Part shown: in pieces, positions 1 through 13,423 of the stretch
Numbering within the stretch: the first letter of the stretch is position 1
How the letters are laid out: each line of letters opens with the position of its first letter
NCBI RefSeq assembly: GCF_964355755.1
Contig: NC_092676.1
Coordinates: 7,052,288-7,112,287, forward strand
DNA length: 60,000 bases
Direction of reading: 5' to 3'
Origin: Antedon mediterranea
Taxonomy: Eukaryota; Echinodermata; Crinoidea; Comatulida; Antedonidae
The notes under the pieces: model-generated
The model's database searches: none
Told to the model about the DNA's origin: nothing
What the model saw: only the letters and a program-made list of their open reading frames with translations
Made by a program: the position numbers and the translations under genes

Positions 1-3000
1 ATTGGGGTCCCCTGGGATAGGTTCGTCGTAGTATAAAACCATACCTGCATTCATTTCACGAACATTTGTCCCCTTAATACTGATACGGGAGTACCCATAT
101 GAATGAGGTTCTGTTCGTTTGTCGAAAGTTTACTTTCACGAGCCTAGGAACATACACAGTAGGCATACGTCGTCACATTGGAACGTATCCAATTGGCTGT
201 CAAATTTACGATCTGAACCCATGGATTATACATATCAAGTTACCTACTTAAATTGTCTGAACAAAATCATTACCTCAAAAAATCCAATCGTAATATACAG
301 TCTATTATTCTACTTGTCGCTAGGTACAACCGTTTTATATTTTGTTTCGTTTATTGTAAAATTTAAAGAGCTCATTGCCGTGAAAAATGGTCGTTTTTAA
401 CTCGTCAAGTACAGTTTTGGTGGGAAAGTTATTGCAGTCTTTCTATTTATAATGTTGTTATGTAGTCTGCTGGTTTGCGGCGACAACAATGTGGAATGTT
501 TTATTTTTGTCGTGTTGGTTTAAACCGTGTTCACAAATTATTCCAAACCTATTTATCAGTTGCATTTGCTTTTTACGATCATAAGAATGTAAGAAGATTT
601 AGTAATATGTTACGTATTCGCTACTGTATATAGATTAGGGAAGTAATCTACCAACTGAAATTAAATGTTCCCCAACAATTGCTACTTCATTCAAAGCTAT
701 AAGATATCAATGTTTTTTTTTCACAAAACCAAAATTATTTTTTTCCCGATTTATTGTGTATTTATTAAGACAGGACCACAATGGTTTTCTTTTATCTGAT
801 TGTGTTATCCTGCATTTAGATGTTGTTTTTTCATAAATGAAATAAGATATTTTCTATGGAGTTCTGTTTGTTGATGAAAATGTATTTTGTCTCGCTAATT
901 CTATGGCTAAAGTTTCTTACATTTACATAAATATACAGTAGGCCTACATAAGACCTATATATTTTGTAATCGTCTTGTGTAGGGTATATTTATGGTTTAA
1001 CAACTCACTAAATGTATATATTTTGAACCGTAAACAATTCAAATATAATGAATAGTGTATTTCTTCTATAATGTCAGTTGAAGATACGGGCCATAAATTC
1101 AGTTCAACTTTATAGACTTTTATGATTACGTCTAGACCTCATGAAGCCCGTATCTACTCTTAATGTCTAGATATGTAATTCAAAAGTAAGCATGCCGATT
1201 TGCTTGATGGGTTAGAAATATGCTGAATTGTTTGTTCAACTGTTGAAAGTGACAGTCCCACGGGTGCTGGCGCATTCAGTTTTTCTTGCCTGCTAGCATA
1301 GTATGCTTGAAAGTTCGGCAGGTCACAGGAGTAAGTGGAGTCGAGGAGTTTAACAACACTCGACGTATTGAACAACCGAAAGAAAAGGCCTAGAATTCTG
1401 ACTGGATTTTCTAACCGAAATCACCATTCATGCTATTTTAAACGTTGGGACATTGTTTGGAGTTATATTATTTTGTATTGGAAAACTTTAGGTGAGTTAC
1501 GAATTGATAGTGCCTGCAGTAGATGATGATTTGAGACGGATCTTGTTATTTCATGAAATCTGGTCGCCAACTAGTTTTAACTCCACATAGGTGGAGGTAC
1601 TTATTTTTCTAAGTGTGTTAAAATTGTTCTTATTTTCGTTAATGCTTTCTATAATTTAAATTATCTTTCATAAAAAAGACGTATATAGACCTATTAGTGT
1701 TCATGTGTTTTCGTCATTTGTATTTTTCCTTAATTGTAAATCAATTTATTTTTGTTTGGGCATGTTCATTTATCCCCAAGTACATTGTAATCGTACCCTA
1801 AAGTTGCATATCCTCAGTTATGGGGGAAATGGCAGAATGATGAGCATTGTGGTCATGTTACAAGAGTTGTCAAACGGCCTATATAGATTATCTGATAAAA
1901 CAGTAAACTCCTACTAGAAAGTAGGAAGCATTTTGCCATTTTCCCCTGACTGTTCTGGGCTAGGCAGCCAGAGGAAAATGGCAAAAGCCTAGCTAGTCTA
2001 GGTCTACATCTATCCATCCGTTTTATGGTGGAATTTCTCCATGCTTTTGATTGCTTTGGTTTAGAAACTATCTCCATCATTTGTTTGCTCCCTTTGCGAT
2101 TTTGATCATACCATGCTGCTTTCAAATCTAATCTGTACTATTCAAATACCCGCCTTTTGCCAGAATAATAAGCAGCATATTGGTAATTAAGTATAAGCAA
2201 ATATATATACTTTTATAAGATAAGATAGTTTGCTTACGGACAACAGAAATTGATTGATCAAGTTCACTGTTGTCGCCTGTTCTTTTGCGTCATCTAATGT
2301 CATCACATTCTTTACCGCGTTTACTTTTTTTCACTCTTAATTACACCACAGACCTTTCCGGTGGATTGGAAATAAACATTTTGTAACCATTACCGTACAA
2401 TAGTCTCATTATAGAGGATTGTATACATAAACATGTCAAATACAGAGAATAAATTTGTTTGTGATTTTTGCATGGGACGGGTTTGGAAAGCGCTTAGGGG
2501 TCGAATTAGTTCGCTTGCTCGAGCTAGCCATATCCGTCATTTTCCTAATGCTAGAAAAACAAGGTAATTTGTCAACTCAGCAAGATCCCTTTGAGTTGCA
2601 ACCGAAAGCAATTTAACATTGACAGGCCAAGACAGATTAAACTTCGTGGGAGTATGACCCCTGACCTCATACATAGGAGGTTCCTCATTATAATATAAAT
2701 TTATTAATCCTAATCGCAAATTAATGAAATCCCATTAATTATTCTCGATTCTATTGTTGAAAATGTTGACCATTTGTCAGGCTAAAGCCATGGTCGAAAG
2801 ATGTTTGTAATGTAGAAGCCTCGGGGGTCTAGCAGATTGAAGTTTCGATAATTTTACCAAAGGGCCTGACTAAGCAATTAGTAACCTAATTAGAAACAAT
2901 AGAGTGTAATTAATAACATAATGTATTTTGAATAAATATGTATAATATTTTTTTAGGATTTTGTTTCCTATTTTCAGTAGGCTATAAATTACCATATCAA

Positions 3001-3780
3001 ATTTTAGACGAAGAAGGATTTCGGTTCTTTTTTTCCTTTTTTTTATTCTATTGAACAAACCATTCCACCATGTGACTATTATATAAGGCTTTTATTTTCA
3101 GTTTGTCTTGTATGAGGATTGCAGGCATTTTAGAATATACAAATCAAATTGATTTAGTTTTTACTATTAGATATTTTTTCCCCTTTTTGTTAGGTATCAC
3201 CCACCTGGTTGTATTTGCCTGTTTTCAAAAAGTATACGTAGGCCTACAGACACTAGAAAATAGATATCACCACGAATTTAAATACCTAATTGAACAATTG
3301 TTTATACATGTAGCCTATGCCTACATCGAGCGAATGAACTTGTAATTACAAAAAAAGAAAGGTTTATATAATATAAATAAATTTTGACCCGATTATTCCT
3401 CATGTTTGTAATGACGTAAGCAATACCGATTCAGCACATTTAGGTTAATTCTCAGATATGTGTTTATCACGCCTAATAAAACGTAATCCCCGTTTAAACA
3501 CACACCTACAATAATATTAGGTCCTTCTTTACTGCTTTAAGCCCCGAGATCTGGATATCGTCAGTAGTCTCGTAAAACTGGTAAACAGTGTTTAAACAAC
3601 ACTTTGATTATGATGGTGTAAGAATAATTAATAGCGCTGGAACTGTAATAGCACATTAGTGACAGTTTTTATAGGGTTTCGAACGATTCATGATCGCTGT
3701 AAATTTAGCTTTCGTTCACACGGGTTTTATGTGAGATTTTACAACGACGCCCTCATTACTGTACATCTTCTCTCCTGTTC
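1..3780. other. Intergenic DNA, no gene recognised
   Basis: AT-rich sequence with only short random open frames; none shows a domain, signal peptide or convincing splice pattern. The AGGCCT word recurs (near 940, 1387, 3240). I see no RNA gene or complete transposon here. Confidence 0.6.
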
Positions 3781-3895
3781 ATAGAATCCAATTTGACTAT
3801 TTTTTGCTTTAAATTACAGTTCTTTCAGGTAAATAATTTTTTTAAATCTACTTTTTGGTCAATGTGGAAAACTATTATGATTAAATAAAAAAAGT
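3781..3895 (+). repeat. Partial family B MITE-like fragment
   Basis: This stretch resembles the interior of the TTAA-flanked elements at 15.3 and 18.0 kb: the shared words are 'ccaatttgactatttttt', 'aaattacagtt', 'tcaggtaa' and 'ggtcaatgtgga' followed by 'aactatta'. Neither terminal inverted repeat is present, so it is a decayed or truncated copy in the same orientation as those two. Confidence 0.6.
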
Positions 3896-5718
3896 TGTTT
3901 CGATTTTTGTTTATTCCATTCGACCAGGAGCGAGGGGTAAGCCTAGCTGAAAAGTTAACATTTCTATTCCTATGGCAATCTACGTATATCAATGTATGGA
4001 AATGACAGGCTGGCGCGTTTATTTTGTATTTGTATATATTTCGTATGAAACGTCACGTGTGCCAAAGATTTAGAGCGATTACAATCTCGTCGTCGCTCGC
4101 TACCGTATACCTGTTATTTCCAATGTATTAATACGTAAAGGGTTTTATCTGTCAATCATTTTGTGATATAAACGGGTTGGACAGAAACTAGCTAGTATCC
4201 TGTGGACTTTATACTTCTCTACTACACTTGACACAGACCTATTAGCTTCATCGCCTTCTATATCAACAACCATCACAACGCTTGCCGCCGGTTGTCTCTA
4301 CGCTATTTTACACAGAGAGTAATTGATTCAGGCCTAAATATCTATATTTTACCGAACAAGAATGTTATATTTTGACGGTATGTTGAATAGTAGTAGAGGT
4401 AAGCTTAGATTATATTAGGCCTATTTTATTAATAACCAAACCAGTGCCTAGGATGTACTGTCAGTGTTGGTCACGTAAACAAGAACCACGACACATGGAT
4501 CTATAGGTCCATGGTTTGGGTGGACTATGGGAATCGCATTACGTGGACCTGGTCCATGTTGGTATTCGGGATATTGCATTTAGTTACGGGCTATGCACTT
4601 TAGTAATTTTTTTAAAATATCGTATACCAAAAATATAAACTTTTGAAATAAAATTATATCAAAATTCGGTTAAACAGCTTTTATATCAACGACTTTATTT
4701 TAATTAGAAAAAGATTAAGAAAAGAATGATCAAATTATTCATTATAATTTTTAATGCACCATATTATTCCTATTTTCTACATATCCGGATTATTTCTTAA
4801 AACCACGCAAACAAGAGCTTATTCTTACCGATGAACATTTAAAACATTTCCCAGATAGTACTAGTAAATTCAATCTGAAATTTTTTTGAGTGATTACATT
4901 TTCTTTGGGTTTGCATCTCAAATTGAGATTCAGTCATTTACTAAACCGACAACACTGTCTGTAGGCCGTAACATAGTTCGATATACATATTAATATAAAC
5001 ACGTCTGGTATTATTCCGATATTGAAATAGATTAAAACATAAATGAATGAATGAATTAACCTATTTTTGTTAACTCTAAACCAAAATGATTCGTGACAAT
5101 TTTAGTTGATTATTTTTATCATCTCAATCGGTTATTCATGAGACATTAAACATTTATATCTTCGTTGGCCTCAATCTGCAAATATTACCATAACGCCTCG
5201 ACCTTTGTATTTCGTATGAAAACTCTATTAAATATTACCGTATATCATAATCGTCATTGTTAAATTCTATTACGGTACATGCCGTTTTAATTTGTATTTT
5301 AGTGTATTAAAAAAATATAGATTTTGGTTTCACACTAGGACAAGTACGTACACGTACGTATAACCGCACAAATTTGTCCAATTATACACACGATCATCAG
5401 AACTGTCGGATCGCGCGCGCTTGTTGTGAAATTACTTTCGTTACGCGTGCTTCCTTGCGTTACGTCGTAAAATGCGAACACACCTTTAATTTGGACATTA
5501 CTCATTTGACCCGAGTTTTTAAAGAAAATTACATTTTTAATGATACAATAATGCCTTTCAACCCGAAGGTCCAGGGTTCACTAATTATTATATTATTATT
5601 AAAATAAAATTATTATATTGTAACTCGCGTATGTTTTACTTAACTTAAAAACGGTGTGAATATATTAACTCCAATTTCCTGGGCGCACAGAAACAGGACA
5701 ATTTTGTGGTAATATTAT
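3896..5718. other. Intergenic DNA, no gene recognised
   Basis: AT-rich DNA with small palindromes, for example around 4497-4515 (ATGGATCTATAGGTCCAT) and 5345-5360 (tacgtacacgtacgta). No coding or RNA feature can be supported. Confidence 0.55.
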
Positions 5719-5751
5719 AACCGGTTAAAAGGCAGCGCAAAATAACCGGTT
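5719..5751. promoter_or_regulatory. Pair of AACCGGTT words, possible Grainyhead-type sites
   Basis: Two perfect AACCGGTT octamers lie at 5719-5726 and 5744-5751, each followed by AAAA, 25 bp apart. AACCGGTT matches the known consensus of Grainyhead/CP2 factors. They lie about 2.2 kb upstream of the Frizzled-4 start codon, where a distal enhancer is possible. A degenerate relative (aaccgctcaaaag, then cggttaaaa) occurs near 7620-7646. The function is inferred from the motif only. Confidence 0.3.
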
Positions 5752-7927
5752 AAAAACACCCATTCAATTCGGTGTTACGCCCTTTAACCGCTTATTGCTG
5801 GGCAACTTTTTGCTGCAACACAACATAAGGGTTATTTTAACAGAAAATTATAAGGGGCTTTGTGAATGAAATGAAAGTTCATACAAAACAAGTGGTCATT
5901 GAATCCATGATATCTTTACTTTTATTAAAAGAATTGAGACCGAGTGTCGTGCTTCAGTAATCCGAAACATCGACAGAGCAATGACATATCATTGTGTACA
6001 ATGCCTGCCATGTTAAAACGCGGACGATGTTGCATGCGAATAGAATAAACAGTACTGAATAATAACGCAATGTTGCATCGAGTCGCGATTAATTTCCAAG
6101 TGAAAACAGACCGGTATAGAATGATTAATGAGTTTATGAAGACGATTTAAATACATTACTCTTCAGTACGCTATAAACATGTCGCATTCTGTGTATACTC
6201 AATCATCTTATAAATCACAGTCGCCCTAATTTACGATTTGTACACTGACAACATTGTCAGATACAAGTGTATAATAATTATATTAATTATGAAGTATTTT
6301 GATTAACGGGTTCTAAGCAATTCGTGATTCAATTATTGAATTATTCAAGTGTTTCTTTACACATTCTGGTTTGTCGGTCGGTCGCCATCTACTTTTTTGT
6401 CAATTTCTGGTAACATCATATAGGCCTAAAGATATAAATCTCAATAGTTTGTGACAAGTAGGCCGAAGTAAAGCTTTGTCGTACACAATTTAATTCCATT
6501 CTTCATTATCCGACTCATTAGCCGTATCTAAATATGTAGAGTTTCACAGGCAAATTCCTTGATACAATATCACATGTGAAATTCATGTAACTCCCGTATC
6601 ATGTACCCTAACCTTCCTAAACCATAGAAATATTATAGTGAATATACACTATATACTATCTGTATGATCTAACCTTTCATGATATAGGCATCATGTGAAA
6701 AGCACATGGAATGCTGAATTACGGATTTGCCTTTAATTGTTGTAATATTATGAATATGATACATATCAAACAACACGTTAAGTTACAACAATTAAGTTAC
6801 ACCACAACAATATTCAATTTAATGAAACCCACATCCAGCATGTATCCACAATAATAATTATGTGGTGAGATACAATACTATTATCTTGATTGTTTTATTA
6901 ATTGTAATAATTATGTGCAATTAATCCCTTCCACACTTCAATTAATTGGATAATAAATACCAATGCTGTTTTCAACGTCGTTGTACATCATTCTGAGCAG
7001 CACGTACCGAGACCTTGGCCTTCAATTTGACATCGACAATGTGTAACTCATTTTATACACGACGACATGTCTTTAAAAAATAAAACAATCATATGGAATT
7101 GCTTTAATCGTTTGTCCGCCTCCTTAATTCTGGAGTCGATTTACTTTATTAGGTTACGATGGGGTCGAACAACTCCCCGATGAAACATGTTATTAATACA
7201 AGTATAGGCCTACGTTAGAATATCGTTCTTTTAGCTAGGCGCCAATAGACTTATTTGTCAGGGTGTTGCACTAATCTAGGTTTAAATGGTGTTTAAAGAG
7301 ATATTAATTAAATAATGAGAGTGCTTGTTAAATTGTTTATAAATTAAACCCGTTTTAATAGTGCACACAAAAGGTCTTTAAATTGCGGTGGTTCCTTTTC
7401 AAAGACGTTATTCTTTGTGTTAAATCGATTCTTACTTATTGGCGGTGTGTTTGCTTCGCTAAATCCATGAAATGCGAACCGACCAATCACGAGCTTGTAT
7501 TTGAGAAAATTGTGTCGTGAATTAGATTCGGGGTGGAGCGACGTGTGGAAAAACAAAGTTTGCATTTGTGACGGAATCACTCTATGCGAACAAGGCGAGC
7601 TGGTAAACAGTAGTTTTTATAACCGCTCAAAAGAAATCGGTTAAAACATGGGAGAATAGTGATTATAGGCTGCAGGTTTAGAATACACAGGTGATTAATA
7701 AGAGTGGATATATTTTGAATGTGTTTTAGCGTCGTCTCAGTTTACTGGAGTCAGAGCTTTAATCGATATTTTATTGTGGACTTTCATTTGTGTTTTTTAG
7801 GTCTTTGATTACTCGCCGTGACACAATTACATTCAGTCGATCAAATAGGATATAGTAAGGCTGTTGGAACTTAACTATTGGTGTCCATATACTGTACGGA
7901 TTGACAGTGATGCATTGAACAGAATTA
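5752..7927. other. Upstream region of Frizzled-4
   Basis: Non-coding AT-rich sequence presumed to contain the promoter and 5' untranslated region of the Frizzled-4 gene. TTTATAA occurs at about 7617, roughly 310 bp before the start codon, but neither a TATA box nor a transcription start can be fixed from sequence alone. No other gene is visible. Confidence 0.5.
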
Positions 7928-9571
7928 ATGGAAATCATGGCTAATACGTACAGCACTACACTGTGTTTTACGTTATTTCTCTTCATAAATGGAGTTCGTG
8001 CTCAGCAGAATCATGCCGAGGATCCATTTTACGAACAGAAACCCACTCGATGTATGCCGATCGAGGTGGAAATGTGCAAGGGCCTCGGCTACAATGAAAC
8101 AAGCATGCCAAATCTCGTAGGCCATGAACTGCAGCAGGATGCAGGGTTAACGCTACAAACATTTACACCTCTCATCCAGTATGGTTGCTCGTCTTTGTTG
8201 AAATTCTTTCTCTGCTCTGTGCATGTACCCATGTGTACAGAACAACTTGATAAACCCATCGGAGCCTGTGCTCCTATGTGTGAACGAGTAAAACGCAAAT
8301 GTGAACCAGTTTTGAACGAGTTTGGATTCCCATGGCCAGCTAGTCTGAATTGCTCGAGATTCCCTCAGAAAAATATCGAAGGGAATCTGTGTATGCCTGG
8401 ACCTGAAGAAACAGAGGAGGACAAAGAAGTAGGCCTACCACCACATCCGAACAGACCAGGATTGGATAATAATGGACACCTAATTACTTTGCCAGGAGGT
8501 GAAATATCTCTGGAAACGTGTAGGCATAAACCCAGCCAAGAAAAGTGGATATACGTGAAAAGATACGGTGATTGTTCTCTGAAATGTGATCAAGATTTTT
8601 TATTTACTGAATCACAAAAGGACTTTGCAAGATTGTGGATGGCAATTTGGTCATGCTTATGTTTCATTTCAACTTTAGTGACCGTTTTAACTTTCATGAT
8701 AGAACCATCACGCTTTCGATATCCAGAAAGACCTATTATATTTCTGGCCATTTGTTATTTTATGTGCAGCATTGCTTACATCGTGCGTCTTGTAGCAGGA
8801 AGAGAAGCAATCGCATGCGACGAGGAAAATGGTGTTAAATTCCTTATTTTGAAAGAACTTGAAAACACTGGGTGTGCTATTACATTTTTACTTCTGTACT
8901 TTTTCGGTATGGCAAGTTCGTTATGGTGGGTGATTTTGACATTAACTTGGTTCCTAGCCGCTGGACTAAAATGGGGACACGAGGCGATAGAAATGCATAG
9001 TAGTTACTTTCATTTTGGAGCCTGGGGAATCCCGGCAATAAAGACAATTGTTATTTTAGTCATGAGGGTCGTGGACGCTGATGAACTAACGGGGATGTGT
9101 TACGTAGGAAATCACAACTCAGAGGCCCTCACTGGGTTTGTCATAGCCCCATTATTTACATATTTAGCAGCCGGAACACTGTTTCTTCTAACCGGTTTTG
9201 TATCACTTTTTAAAATTCGTTCCGTGATGAAAAACGACGGAACGAAAACGGATAAACTTGAACGATTAATGGTAAAAATCGGTGTATTTTCTTTGCTGTA
9301 TACTGTTCCAGCAACGATCGTCATTGCGTGTTGTTTCTATGAGCGTTCAAATTACGATACGTGGATGATGGGACTTCCGAACCCAAATATTGAACTATTT
9401 ATGTTAAAAATATTCATGTGCGTTGTGGTAGGAATAACCAGCGGAATGTGGATCTGGTCAACAAAGACTTTGGTCTCATGGACACGTTTTTCAAAAAAGC
9501 TTTCGGTAAAGCAGAGTAATGTGAAGTATGAGATGCCGAACGCCGCAGCTGCTAATGCTACGCCGGTATGA
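7928..9571 (+). CDS. fzd4: Frizzled-4, Wnt/Norrin-type seven-pass receptor (single exon)
   Basis: Cell-surface receptor of the Frizzled class, which passes Wnt (and, for vertebrate FZD4, Norrin) signals to Dishevelled. The 547-residue product is complete and close to the usual FZD4 length. Residues 1-25 are a signal peptide ending near VRA. The cysteine-rich domain (about 42-155) has all ten cysteines: 42, 50, 87, 96, 103, 114, 118, 125, 142, 155. The stretches [21 protein letters not shown] and [13 protein letters not shown] fit the FZD4 subfamily better than FZD9/10 or FZD5/8. Seven membrane segments lie between about 235 and 512. The Dishevelled-binding KTxxxW motif is KTLVSW at 513-518. 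The C-terminus TPV fits a class I PDZ ligand. Likely N-glycosylation sites are N56 and N141. The first ATG (7928) is used; an in-frame ATG at 7937 also leaves the signal peptide. No intron interrupts the frame. FZD4 orthology is judged from remembered motifs, without a tree. Confidence 0.93.
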   Translation: MEIMANTYSTTLCFTLFLFINGVRAQQNHAEDPFYEQKPTRCMPIEVEMCKGLGYNETSMPNLVGHELQQDAGLTLQTFTPLIQYGCSSLLKFFLCSVHVPMCTEQLDKPIGACAPMCERVKRKCEPVLNEFGFPWPASLNCSRFPQKNIEGNLCMPGPEETEEDKEVGLPPHPNRPGLDNNGHLITLPGGEISLETCRHKPSQEKWIYVKRYGDCSLKCDQDFLFTESQKDFARLWMAIWSCLCFISTLVTVLTFMIEPSRFRYPERPIIFLAICYFMCSIAYIVRLVAGREAIACDEENGVKFLILKELENTGCAITFLLLYFFGMASSLWWVILTLTWFLAAGLKWGHEAIEMHSSYFHFGAWGIPAIKTIVILVMRVVDADELTGMCYVGNHNSEALTGFVIAPLFTYLAAGTLFLLTGFVSLFKIRSVMKNDGTKTDKLERLMVKIGVFSLLYTVPATIVIACCFYERSNYDTWMMGLPNPNIELFMLKIFMCVVVGITSGMWIWSTKTLVSWTRFSKKLSVKQSNVKYEMPNAAAANATPV

Positions 9572-12355
9572 AATCTATTCTATAGTGCTTAATAATTGAA
9601 TCACAATGGATGCCATATATAGGACACAGTTGCTTCACACTATTTAAAATTATTGTAATTTATCTGACTGTATTGATATCTGCAAGGAATCGTATCGCCA
9701 ACGCTTAAACATGGTTCGCCGACAATGATGAATCATATCATTGAGTTAGGAAAGCGAACACATTTATCATTACATTTTCTAGGCGTTCATTGATCTATAC
9801 GTACTTATTAAACATTTATATAGTATAATTATGTGTTATGCATTGTATAATGTGTTTCTATATACAGGTCTTCTTCCGATTTACCGTGTCGATTCTTCAG
9901 AGTATCGTATTTTAACAGAATCACTATAACACAACATTCCTCGTTCGTAAACGGTACATCGATCTTTTTATAGGGTAAATGCCGTGTTACTGTTAACTAT
10001 ATATGGAAAACAACATCGTTTTATTCGATCTAACAAGGCTTAATTTGTTCACAAAATCTCCCATGAATCTTAGTATGTTACGTCAAAATAAGAGAAAAAA
10101 TCATTTCGACAATTATACGCAATAATTGCAAGTTTAGTAAAAACTATATATTCGTGTAATTTTGAATTTGTAAATCGCATATAAACATGTTTGTGAGTAC
10201 AATTATCAGTGGACATAATGGTAAAGTGTGAAAACGTTTTATAACTTGGTGTAATATCAAATTATATAATCAAAATTGGTCTTAATCTATCCTGATTTGT
10301 CAGGTCTTCCAATCTCGTCTTAACTGACTGCATTTGACATAATGTAAAACACATTAGGCCTATTTGACAATTTATAGTTATAATTCAACGATAGAAGAAT
10401 GGGCAGAAAGAGTAGACTCAACTTCTAAAATATGGCGTATGTATTATCAAATCAATATTATTGGGCTCTCATGTCTAAAATCAGTGAAATACCTTTGATT
10501 TTAAAGGGGGTTTTCTCGTCAAAGAACCGACTCTTTGAGGTCAGTGTTGTGGACTTGGTATTCAGGCTCCCATAGTCGTCAAACACAGGCTTACAATTGT
10601 TTAGCCTGCATGCATTGAAGTACGCTTCAATAGCGTTAAAGGATATGTTACCTGATTTTGTCGAGCCGCTTTCACAAAACGTAATTAAGCATTCACGCAA
10701 TGGTAATAAGCGAGAACTAGAAAAACACGATGAACACACCTTTCAGAAAAGGAGGAGCCGCGTAGCCGCCATGTTTTTAAATTCATGCATTCAAATTGGT
10801 GTGCGTGTCTCCGAAAATGGAGCCAAATTAACGATTCTTCACACTACAGTAGTATGTGTTAAATAAAGCAGTGTTTTATTTAGCATCTACAAACAGGGAC
10901 ATTTTTCATTAATTCATTTTGTTTAGCAACAACGTCTGAATTTTGGTAGGAAGCATAGTTTTGCCACACACCATTTTATGAATATAGCAGGTTACTGTTG
11001 ACTATACTCGTGGCGAAAATGTTCAGAAAGTGTATCTCCCGATAACACATGTACCGTTATGCCCTCCATACGATATCTTGTATTCTCGATCATGCTATTA
11101 CCTTTATAAATACTATTTTTAGACCCTACTCTCACACCATGCTAAATTAATTCATCCACACACATAGGATACCTATGAAAAAAATGTGTTAAACTTTGTA
11201 TACAACTCTATATATAAGTTATTATATTTATAAATGAAATAATTATATCGTAGGGCATAGGCCTACAGGTCAGTTTAATGTATAACCCTGTATCCCCGTA
11301 ATTGTGATAGCCCTATTTAAATGCCAAGAAGTGTTACAAAAAAGCTATTGTATATAGAGTTTGATATATATACTGTACGTGCATTCAGTTGTATAATTTC
11401 ATAGAATAAAAGCATAAAAAATACGAGATTGTGCTTGTTTTTATCAATTGAGAATGTGATTAAATGTATTTTTATTTCAAATGTATCTATTCTTGAAATT
11501 GAAAAACGTTTACGGCATACTTTTAAGATGTATGAAGTCATAGAAAGCAGGTTGTCTAACATTTTTTTCTTCGAAAACAAGCTAACAGAAAGGAGGTTGA
11601 TATTGAAATTTTTGACAAATGTATAATTATTCACGTTCGAACTAATAATATTATTTGTTCTCATTAGTCATCGTCAATGAATTGTAGCAATTATGAAGAG
11701 AATTATCTTCCATAATAAACAACATCGTACTCGACCATTGACTGTACGTCATCGTCACCATTACATCTATCTACTTCTATCCCTTATAAACTGATATTCA
11801 CATATTGAGCAACATTTTATACAAAAACAATTCTGTAGAAAACATCGAGAAATGTATTTACTTGAATGTTTTGTACAAATTTAGTTCAAATATATTTTTT
11901 ATTGACGTATATTTTGCATGGAATGCCACGTTCGGTATATTAAAAGGTCACCGAGAGTATAATGATGTTAAAAATGTACATAGAAGTCTATACGATGTAA
12001 AGCTGTATCAATCGATATCTCTAATCTTCTTAAGAAATATTATCAGCTTATATTATTATCGACTGTGTGGTTGAAAGAAGAAAACAGCATTTAATGTCTC
12101 TGATTCCGTTTCAAGAGACACGACCTATAGACCTATTATATCACTTGATGTCGACTTCAATTCGTGTATGTGATTTGAGTTTAGGCTTCGATTCGTGAGT
12201 ATGTGATTCAATTCACCATTAGCTTTCATTTGTGAATAAAAGAATTTGAGATGGAAGAACGATCAATTTTAATGAATAGAATGACTGAATACACTGATTT
12301 TTGAAAGCCACGTAATGGGTTTACATAATAATGCCTAGTCCTATCTGTCTCTCAT
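9572..12355. other. 3' flank of Frizzled-4 and intergenic DNA
   Basis: No gene is supported. Candidate polyadenylation signals are ATTAAA at 9807-9812 and AATAAA at 10862-10867; which one is used cannot be decided from the sequence. Short open frames at 10458-10866 and 11317-11664 lack any recognisable domain. Confidence 0.5.
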
Positions 12356-12370
12356 GGGGGGGGGGGGGGT
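12356..12370 (+). repeat. Poly-G run
   Basis: An uninterrupted run of about 14 G residues, unusual in this AT-rich region, 27 bp before a hAT-like MITE. It may be polymorphic in length. Confidence 0.8.
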
Positions 12371-12397
12371 GGTAAATACTGTACAATACCACACAGG

Positions 12398-12548
12398 CAG
12401 TGTCGTAACGTACAGACATGATCCCCCTTTTTTAGCACCCCCAAATGGCCCTTTTTGACATGTTTTAATGCCTGTTTTTTTTTGCGCTGGGCACTGCTCA
12501 GGGGTCCTTGGGTTTCGCCAGTGAGCGCTCATAGCCGTTACGCCACTG
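12398..12548. mobile_element. hAT-like MITE (family D), copy 1
   Basis: A 151-bp element starting CAGTGTCGTAACG and ending CGTTACGCCACTG, the inverted CAGTGGCG-type terminus common in hAT elements. It is flanked by CACACAGG on the left and CACCCAGG on the right, an 8-bp target duplication with one mismatch, which is the hAT length. The interior shares 'cactgctcaggggtccttg' and 'ccagtgagcg' with the copy at 34.1 kb. It has no coding capacity. Confidence 0.75.
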
Positions 12549-12895
12549 CACCCAGGCCTATTGGATTTAGCCTGTCATTGGAATATTCCTTCCTCAAATA
12601 CAATAATACTGTTCGAAAGAATATTCTGTACTGATATTCATACAATTCAGTTTACAGTAGTACAGTATATTTGTGAAATTGCCATAAAACACAGTAACTC
12701 GATATCATCATTTACTGGATAAAAGTAAATACAGCACGGTAGCTTATGTATCTGATTACATACACATTCGTCACTTTACTCCCGTGATACTGAATATAAC
12801 ATGTAAATACGTATGAGGGTGGATGCCCCCATGTTGAAAAATACTCAATACATTTAAATAAATCATGCATGATTCCACCAAACGTTTGTGTTTAA

Positions 12896-13026
12896 GTGAG
12901 GCATTTAATAAATATGCAAACTGCCTTAAAATATCTAGGCGTTGTTTTCTGTTTTGATGATGAGAATAGTTTCTCGAAACATGTCAAGACATTTTAAGGC
13001 AGTTTGCCTATTTGTTAAATGCCTCA
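12896..13026. mobile_element. Inverted-repeat element, about 131 bp
   Basis: Left arm 12896-12935 and right arm 12989-13026 are near-perfect reverse complements; both contain GTGAGGCATTTAA (or its complement) and AAACTGCCTTAAAAT. The loop is about 53 bp. The form is that of a foldback MITE. No second copy was noticed in the window. Confidence 0.65.
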
Positions 13027-13282
13027 CAATTGTGATTTTAACTCAATATAGTTAATTTGAAAAATGTTTGTTGAATAGGCCTAGATGTATTCAGACTTAT
13101 ATACACTTTTTTGATGAATCTTTCGCTGTACATAATTTTAGCTTGTAAATTTAGAGTATAAAGCTACACTAAATTATGAATGTGTAAATTCTCATTAAAA
13201 AAAACATTAACATTATACAGTATTATTTCGTATAGTTCTAATATAAAAGACTTTTATTTTAGGCTTCAATTATTTTTAAAAA

Positions 13283-13423
13283 TATATGATGCATTAAAAA
13301 GTAGGTCATCTCATGAACCTAAAACCGTTCCATCCTTGATTAAAACATGATATTTCCTAAAAACATTATTGGTAAAAAAAGACCCGGGAGATTCATGAGA
13401 TAAATTTTTATATGCATCATATA
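13283..13423. mobile_element. Inverted-repeat element, about 141 bp
   Basis: TATATGATGCAT at the left end is matched by ATGCATCATATA at the right, and the inner words TCTCATGAACC and GATTCATGAGA are also inverted. It is an imperfect foldback structure without coding capacity. Confidence 0.55.

Noticed and set aside
119-400. 93-residue frame at the window start with a hydrophobic stretch
   Set aside because: No homology I recognise, no splice context, low-complexity AT-rich DNA.
10458-10866. Overlapping open frames downstream of Frizzled-4, possibly a transposase remnant
   Set aside because: I could not find any transposase motif in either strand; left as intergenic.
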